Below, in pieces: positions 54,216-58,847 of a DNA stretch of 58,847 nt. How positions within the stretch are numbered: position 1 is the first letter of the stretch; each line of letters begins with the position of its first letter. The notes beneath the pieces were generated by a model that was not told where the DNA came from, searched no databases, and was given only the letters and a program-made list of their open reading frames with translations. Both the position numbers and the translations under genes were made by a program. The DNA comes from a virus. The stretch spans positions 1 through 58,847 of IMG/VR virus record IMGVR_UViG_3300044796_000233; one strand, written 5' to 3'.

Positions 54216-55499
54216 TTAGGCAGAAAGCTGGACCACACAATTCCATCCCGGGGCCGAGCAGATAAGGTTGCCATAGTAACCTATACGAATCTCTAAAGCA
54301 TCCGCATTACCAACACGCAAGCCTTCTAACCCCTCCATGCCGTAGGTCAAAATATGTGGAACTTTTCCGAGTGAACGCAATTTCCAAGTTGACATGGTCA
54401 ACAAGTAGCACGTCTGCGGAGGGCAGCTGCGATCGGCCAGCACAGTAACGCGTCCGTAAGCGCTCTGGAAGGTGATACCTTCGAAAGCAACTTCAACCTC
54501 GTCGTGCTTAACTTGCACGTACTGAACCTTCGCTCCGAGCGCATTCACCAGGGCCGCGTAGCTAGCGAAGTCCATGATCGCGAGATCAGGCTTGCCACCT
54601 TCGCGGTTGAGGAACGCAAGCGCATTCGTCATACCTTCTTCGATGGTGTACGACTGCGCATTGTACCGGAGACCTGCCAAACGAGTCGGATCTACAGAGC
54701 GGTTAACGCCCCAGAAGTTATCCGAACCACCCGGTGTAGTCGTCGGGATCCACGCCGCAAGACCGGAGAGAGCTACGTAGCTCGCTACTGCACTCGCACC
54801 GGAGATCACGTCACCATACACGCCGAGCTGGTTACCAGCCGTCGTCCAAGACGAATCGGTGGAGGTAGCCGTACCGGTAACGATACCGTTAGCGCGGTCA
54901 ACTGCTGTCACCGCGAGCTGGGTCGAGGAGACAGAGCCAATCGTTCCAGCGGTGTTAACGAAATTGACAAGAGTCATGCCAACTTCGAAGTTAACGATCT
55001 GCTGAGCGTTACTGAGCGTGATCGCATAGATCGCGCCGGATGGGTTAGTCGCAGAGCCGATTTGACCACGGGAAGCCGTACCGTCACCGAACAACTCGAA
55101 AGCGATGTTGTTGGTGATGTTGCGGAACCCGCCGTCCATCTGGAGCTTAGCGGCGTCAACGAATGCACCGGCATTCGTCTTCGTCTGTTCCATCAGGAGG
55201 TTGGTGATCGTCACCAGCTGGTAGTCTTCGATCGTGTAGACGAAGAAGGATGCCAGCTGCGTAGGCGTCTGTTGGTTCTGGGCGTTCGAGAACGTATGCG
55301 AACGACCTTGCGGCGTTCCGTACTCGAGCGGGACCGGGATGTACTTACCGGCGAAACCGTCTGGGCTTTCGTTCTTAGGAACGAGGGCGAAGAACGGATT
55401 CTCCTTGTACACCAGGTCTTTCATGTACTCCTTATCGTCGGTGTACAATTCTTTCAAGGCTGCGGTCTGATTAGAGCTATTTGCGTAAGTGGCGGCCAT
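54216..55499 (-). CDS. Major capsid protein
   Basis: A 427-residue HK97-fold-type capsid protein. The N-terminus is MAATYANSSNQTAALKELYT, followed by KENPFFALVPKNESPDGFAG, YIPVPLEYGTPQGRSHTFSN, the E-loop/spine region LASFFVYTIEDYQLVTITNL and a C-terminal part RVTVLADRSCPPQTCYLLTM with LGKVPHILTYGMEGLEGLRV. A Ser/Thr/Gly-rich insertion lies around 160-250. It follows the scaffold gene and precedes a strong terminator. Fold assignment is by pattern and genome position. Confidence 0.85.
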   Translation of the reverse strand: MAATYANSSNQTAALKELYTDDKEYMKDLVYKENPFFALVPKNESPDGFAGKYIPVPLEYGTPQGRSHTFSNAQNQQTPTQLASFFVYTIEDYQLVTITNLLMEQTKTNAGAFVDAAKLQMDGGFRNITNNIAFELFGDGTASRGQIGSATNPSGAIYAITLSNAQQIVNFEVGMTLVNFVNTAGTIGSVSSTQLAVTAVDRANGIVTGTATSTDSSWTTAGNQLGVYGDVISGASAVASYVALSGLAAWIPTTTPGGSDNFWGVNRSVDPTRLAGLRYNAQSYTIEEGMTNALAFLNREGGKPDLAIMDFASYAALVNALGAKVQYVQVKHDEVEVAFEGITFQSAYGRVTVLADRSCPPQTCYLLTMSTWKLRSLGKVPHILTYGMEGLEGLRVGNADALEIRIGYYGNLICSAPGWNCVVQLSA

Positions 55500-55570
55500 C
55501 GGGCTACCCTTTCATGTTGCGGCTACTGGCATCGGTCGTCAGACCTATCCGGTAACAGCGAGATTGATTG

Positions 55571-56584
55571 TTAGGATTTATTAAGTTTTCCCTCGAAAGC
55601 GAGTAGTGCTCTTTCCTTCGCAGTGAGAGGCCTATTGGCGCTCATGGCGTTAGTGAGAGTTTTCGCTGGCGGTGACTGCTTAGGGGTTGCCGCAGCTGGT
55701 GCGGGTTGAAGCTTCTGGGTAATCTTCTTAGTCTTGGCGATCTTTAACGCCTCTTCGACCAGGTGATCTTCGACCATCTTTGCGGCTACTTCAATATCCA
55801 GCACGGTACCAGCAGGGTACTCGTCGCTTAGGCCTTCTTTGAAGGTACGCTCGATTAGGTCAACCACATCGCCAACGGAGCCGGTGGCATGAACTACCTC
55901 GAAGTCGGGATTGGTCTTCACCAGGGTCGCAACGTCTCGGCGGATCGTTTCCACTGCTTGTTTATAAGCGTTAGTTTGGTTTTCCTCGTAGGATCGCTTG
56001 GTCTGCTCTTGCTCGCCCTTCAGGGCTTTGATTTCGTCACGTAGCGCCTTCAACTCACCGGCCAAGGCAGCGTCCTCGATGCGGGGTTGGTTAAGAATGC
56101 GATTGGTCAGATCGTCATAATTAACACCGGCTTCGTTAAGAACAGAGAGGGGGTCTTCCGTTAGACGGGACTTGGCAATATAATCGGTCTTATATTGCGC
56201 CTCTAAGGCCTTCACAGCCTCTTCCCTAGCTTTAAAAGCAGCTTCTTGTGCTTTAATTTCTAAGGCTTTGGCTCTGATGGCTTTTTCTCTACGTGCCAGC
56301 TGCGCGTACTGAGACGAAAGCGGTTCCTCCGGTGCCTTTGTCACTGCGGGCGCTTGGGAACTCTCACTAGTGTGGTTTTCTGTGGCGGGCTCTTGAACTT
56401 GGGACGTTACCGCTCCCATTTCCTCCGGCGAAATACGGGTAGGATTGGATACAGGATTGGATATGGCGTTAGCCTCCATAGCAGCGTTTAGCTTAGCTAG
56501 CGCTCTAGCTTTACCATCCTGCATGGGTTGGGAGGTTGAGGGCGTGACTGTAGGACCAGCTTTAGGGCTTACTTGAAATGACAT
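55571..56584 (-). CDS. Scaffolding protein
   Basis: A 337-residue acidic, helical protein between portal and capsid, as expected for scaffold. After a Pro/Ser/Thr-rich N-terminus a long coiled coil runs through residues about 100-215 (REKAIRAKALEIKAQEAAFK, LAGELKALRDEIKALKGEQE). The C-terminus is basic, Pro/Ala-rich (QKLQPAPAAATPKQSP, AKERALLAFEGKLNKS), a typical capsid-binding tail. Site 5 of the ACCACACT motif (56369-56377) lies within the gene. Confidence 0.8.
   Translation of the reverse strand: MSFQVSPKAGPTVTPSTSQPMQDGKARALAKLNAAMEANAISNPVSNPTRISPEEMGAVTSQVQEPATENHTSESSQAPAVTKAPEEPLSSQYAQLARREKAIRAKALEIKAQEAAFKAREEAVKALEAQYKTDYIAKSRLTEDPLSVLNEAGVNYDDLTNRILNQPRIEDAALAGELKALRDEIKALKGEQEQTKRSYEENQTNAYKQAVETIRRDVATLVKTNPDFEVVHATGSVGDVVDLIERTFKEGLSDEYPAGTVLDIEVAAKMVEDHLVEEALKIAKTKKITQKLQPAPAAATPKQSPPAKTLTNAMSANRPLTAKERALLAFEGKLNKS
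56366..56386 (-). promoter_or_regulatory. Late-promoter-like motif inside the scaffold gene (site 5)
   Basis: Minus strand GAAAACCACACTAGTGAGAG, matching the motif seen between other late genes, but within the coding sequence and 870 bases before the capsid start. It might boost capsid transcription or be a chance match. I see no flanking inverted repeat here. Confidence 0.35.
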
Positions 56585-56602
56585 ATAGTTGCTTTCTTTT
56601 GG

Positions 56603-57034
56603 TTATTGTTCGCTATCAAAGGCATCTCGCCATACGCGAGATAGCCGCTCCTGGCACCGTTGCCAGAAAGTCTTTTGTGTTGGGATTTCAGCGGGGTAAA
56701 AGGCGGCGTAATCTTGCTCATACCGTGCTCGTTCAAGTTTGGCCTCGGTATCCTCCAGCTGCCGTTTCCGAATCAGAGTTTGGATCTCTTCCCGCTCCTC
56801 CGGTGTGAATGACACCGTGGACATCTGCTCTTCTACCATTAAAATCGCTTTAGACCGCCTAGAAGCCTCTAGGATCGATTTGTTTGCTTGCCATAGGGTC
56901 TCCCTATGTTCTTGCTCCGATCGCCAAGCCTTGAGGCTATTAGCGTCTCCAATAGGGATTACGGTGTAGGGGACCTTTTTAGCAGCGGGGGCGACATAGG
57001 TGGCGTCGGTCTCAAGACCGTATTTGTTTCTCAT
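56603..57034 (-). CDS. Unknown protein between portal and scaffold
   Basis: A 143-residue helical, charged protein (KYGLETDATYVAPAAKKVPY, SLKAWRSEQEHRETLWQANK, RKRQLEDTEAKLERARYEQD). It lies in the head operon between portal and scaffold, where minor head or assembly factors are often encoded. No motif is recognised. The ATG follows AAGAAAGCAACGACT with only weak ribosome binding site character. Confidence 0.6.
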   Translation of the reverse strand: MRNKYGLETDATYVAPAAKKVPYTVIPIGDANSLKAWRSEQEHRETLWQANKSILEASRRSKAILMVEEQMSTVSFTPEEREEIQTLIRKRQLEDTEAKLERARYEQDYAAFYPAEIPTQKTFWQRCQERLSRVWRDAFDSEQ

Positions 57035-57059
57035 AGTCGTTGCTTTCTTTTTGGTTTTA

Positions 57060-57084
57060 GGTGCTCGAGTTACTTTTGAGCACC
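57060..57084 (-). promoter_or_regulatory. Small stem-loop between portal and the next gene
   Basis: GGTGCTC (57060-57066) pairs with GAGCACC (57078-57084). It lies 25 bases before the start at 57034 and directly behind the long portal-end hairpin. No T run follows, so mRNA processing or stability is more likely than termination. Confidence 0.4.
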
Positions 57085-57096
57085 GGGAGTTATAGC

Positions 57097-57142
57097 TAGT
57101 TTATGTAGATCTATTGAGTTTGCGATAGATCTACATAAACTA
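57097..57142 (-). terminator. 18-bp perfect inverted repeat at the portal stop
   Basis: TAGTTTATGTAGATCTAT (57097-57114) and its exact complement (57125-57142) enclose a 10-base loop. The repeat begins in the portal stop codon itself (TAG at 57142-57140). It is AT-rich and is not followed by a T run on the minus strand. It could act as a weak terminator, an RNase III site or an mRNA end stabiliser between portal and scaffold messages. Confidence 0.55.
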
Positions 57143-58847
57143 TGCTGCGGCGGGGGCGTTCTGCAGGAGCGGGGACGAGGGAGGAGCCTCCGGTGTAGCT
57201 AAGGGTTGCGCACCGGGGGGTCCGGGCATGTTCGGTGCTGCCATGGCCGGTGCTGGAGGCGGTGTCGCCGCCTGTACGATTGCCTGTATCTGCGCAAAAA
57301 AGTCACGTAGCATCTGCATACGGTCTTCTGGAAGCTTGCACTGGCCATACTGGTTGATGTACTGCACGACGAACTTAGACGCTAGTTGCAGGTCCATGAA
57401 TGGATCCGGCGGCGTTGCAATACCGTCCTCGACGATCTGGTCCAGGATCTGAAAGATACGCTCTTCAGCGGCATTCTCCAGGGTGTCGATCTGCTCGATG
57501 TCCGGGAACCGCAGTAGGCGTCTAGCTTCACGCAGATCGATCATACCGGCTTGTGCCATCTCGGTGACTTTTTGCATACGCCCAGCTGGATCTCGTGGGA
57601 GTGACGATTCGTTAAAGCACTGGATGACAAAGGTGTCATCAAGCAGAGACGCCTCCGGTAGATCAATCTCCTTACGCCCGGTCTTGCGGTCGGGGTACAC
57701 CGTGGAGTAGGACCCGTCTCTGACTGCTATGTCTTTAGCAAGGTCAATGATCTGGTAGGCGAGATCCACAAATACGTTGTCGTAATTTCTTGCAAGGGCT
57801 GCGAATCGATCCGTTGCGATGTCGTCGTAGACTCGTTGTGCCTCACCAGAGTTGAGCCCAGCTGGTTTCTCGCCTGACGCTTGCATGTTAGATACACCGC
57901 ACTGTTGGTAGGCGTACTGTATGAGACGCTGAAGCTGTCCGTATAGCTCTTGAGGGACACAAGGTGCAACTTCATAGATTGGTTTCGTCCCTCTGTATTT
58001 TATGATTACGCCTACGTCATTGTTATTGTGGGCGGCGTCGACCTTGGATCCGGCTTCGAGGAACACGCGTGGTACACCAACCAGCTTGATAGCGCGGCTG
58101 ATGGTGTATAGGAGGCTGTTGATCTCCATCTGCGTTCCCATAAGCTGTTCTGCTAGGCCCTGAGCCCAGAAGCCTAAGAGGCGGGGGCTATAGTGGAGGA
58201 ACACAAACGGGAACTTATCCTTGGTGTACTCGTCGTCACAAAGTAAGCCTTCGCTACAGGCAATGACATGGCGTCCGTCTTTAGCGTTATTACCAGAAGG
58301 CAAGTGCCAGCCTTCGACTACCATGACGAGGTCTGACACCGTCTTGGACGAGTCGGCGCTGTTGTCGGGGTAGGCGGCGGAGGCGTTGGTGATCATCGCA
58401 TCCTTGCCTTCGAACATGTCTTTCAGCACCGAGCGGTCAATGAGCTTCATTTGGTACAGTTGCCGCGGCTCACCGTAGATGCCTTCGTTTGGGTCAGTGA
58501 GGAGCTCTGTAAGTAGTACGCGATCGACGCCGACTCGATTGTCCGGCGTCTCGTAAATCTTTAAGCAACCGGTGCCGGTAACAAGCGCGTCACGAAGGAT
58601 GGTGGCAGCTTTGTCGTAGGACTTAGTTTGATAGAACTCGCCTTGAATAAAGTTATTTAGTTGCTTAGCTAAGCGGCGTTCTTTATAGTCGCTGTTGTCG
58701 GTGAGGAACACCGGGGCTGGGCGGCTTTGGCTGATACGGCTCACCAGGGTATCGGCTGCACTTTGTACTACGTTGAACGTCGGGCGATCGGCAGGAAGAC
58801 CGGTGCTTTGGTCTAGCTTCGTCATGTTGCTGCCGATGAAGTTGTAC
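57140..58847 (-). CDS. Portal protein, C-terminal part (5' end outside window)
   Basis: Second piece of the portal gene. The frame is open to the right edge; the Met at 58825 is internal, and the residues before it match codons 73-79 of the left copy. The region includes SAADTLVSRISQSRPAPVFL, LRDALVTGTGCLKIYE, HYSPRLLGFWAQGLAEQLMG followed by MEINSLLYTISRAIKL, GEAQRVYDDIATDRFAALAR, and a Pro/Ala-rich C-terminus (TPPPAPAMAAPNMPGPPGAQ). Bases 57977-58847 repeat the left end with about 5% substitutions. Confidence 0.85.
   Translation of the reverse strand, partial: YNFIGSNMTKLDQSTGLPADRPTFNVVQSAADTLVSRISQSRPAPVFLTDNSDYKERRLAKQLNNFIQGEFYQTKSYDKAATILRDALVTGTGCLKIYETPDNRVGVDRVLLTELLTDPNEGIYGEPRQLYQMKLIDRSVLKDMFEGKDAMITNASAAYPDNSADSSKTVSDLVMVVEGWHLPSGNNAKDGRHVIACSEGLLCDDEYTKDKFPFVFLHYSPRLLGFWAQGLAEQLMGTQMEINSLLYTISRAIKLVGVPRVFLEAGSKVDAAHNNNDVGVIIKYRGTKPIYEVAPCVPQELYGQLQRLIQYAYQQCGVSNMQASGEKPAGLNSGEAQRVYDDIATDRFAALARNYDNVFVDLAYQIIDLAKDIAVRDGSYSTVYPDRKTGRKEIDLPEASLLDDTFVIQCFNESSLPRDPAGRMQKVTEMAQAGMIDLREARRLLRFPDIEQIDTLENAAEERIFQILDQIVEDGIATPPDPFMDLQLASKFVVQYINQYGQCKLPEDRMQMLRDFFAQIQAIVQAATPPPAPAMAAPNMPGPPGAQPLATPEAPPSSPLLQNAPAAA
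57977..58847. repeat. Right copy of near-identical contig ends
   Basis: Partner of 1-871. The match starts at GATTGGTTTCGTCCC and runs to the last base. The differences spread evenly, so this is a second natural variant rather than sequencing noise at an end. Counting one copy gives a unit of 57,976 bp. Confidence 0.9.

Noticed and set aside
54504-55574. Long open frame (356 codons) on the plus strand opposite the capsid gene
   Set aside because: It lies wholly antisense to a recognised capsid gene, is Arg-rich without domains, and is explained by the codon bias of the real gene.

Overview
The window is an almost complete genome of a tailed double-stranded DNA phage with a short-tail (podovirus-like) gene set. 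It encodes a large terminase, portal, scaffold, major capsid protein, two tail-tube/stabilisation-type proteins, three large internal (ejection) virion proteins, a glycine-rich tail fibre and a lysozyme. I see no sheath, baseplate or tape measure protein, and no integrase. The host is probably Gram-negative: there is a lipobox-type lipoprotein and a GH24 lysozyme next to a small one-helix membrane protein. The host must be able to supply cobalamin, because the ribonucleotide reductase looks like class II. The genus cannot be fixed from the sequence. The first and last 871 bases are the same part of the portal gene, with about 42 substitutions and no indels. The natural molecule is therefore most likely circular or circularly permuted at about 57,976 bp, cut open inside the portal gene, with two strain variants at the ends.

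Layout. A divergent control region at about 26.2-26.73 kb separates two transcription units. Leftward (minus strand), the genes run from 26.4 kb down to 1, across the contig join, and on from 58.8 to 32.4 kb. In order: small early proteins (26.4-24.2 kb); recombination and replication (RecA/UvsX-like, SbcD, SbcC, DEDD exonuclease, 24.2-18.4 kb); nucleotide metabolism (class II RNR, dUTPase, a metallopeptidase-like protein, 17.3-14.1 kb); an SSB-like protein, PrimPol-helicase and family A DNA polymerase (14.1-9.3 kb); small mid genes with two alanine-rich paralogues (9.2-5.6 kb); terminase and head genes through the portal (5.9 kb to 57.1 kb across the join); scaffold and capsid (56.6-54.2 kb); an accessory patch with GIY-YIG and a third alanine-rich paralogue (54.1-50.0 kb); tail and internal virion proteins (49.8-37.3 kb); tail fibre and lysis genes (37.3-32.4 kb). 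Most neighbours overlap as ATGA or TAATG, so translation is heavily coupled.

Rightward (plus strand), 26.7-32.4 kb holds an accessory cluster. It starts with a collagen-like lipoprotein, then about a dozen small proteins with no firm function, an endonuclease VII-like gene, a DUF3310 protein and a zinc-ribbon protein. Its last gene overlaps the lysozyme gene tail to tail.

Notable patterns. Nine or more free-standing nucleases or their remnants interrupt the genome. An antisense helix-turn-helix fragment appears to have been captured into the C-terminus of a tail gene. A recurring motif resembling phage-type RNA polymerase promoters, sometimes inside a hairpin, precedes late genes although no such polymerase is visible. 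The divergent region carries a promoter embedded in palindromic operators. A 117-nt stretch between the SSB-like and replication genes can fold into a multi-branch structure. Three alanine-rich paralogues resemble Imm5-like putative immunity proteins. Starts were chosen by Shine-Dalgarno spacing and overlaps. No tRNA, rRNA or CRISPR array was recognised.
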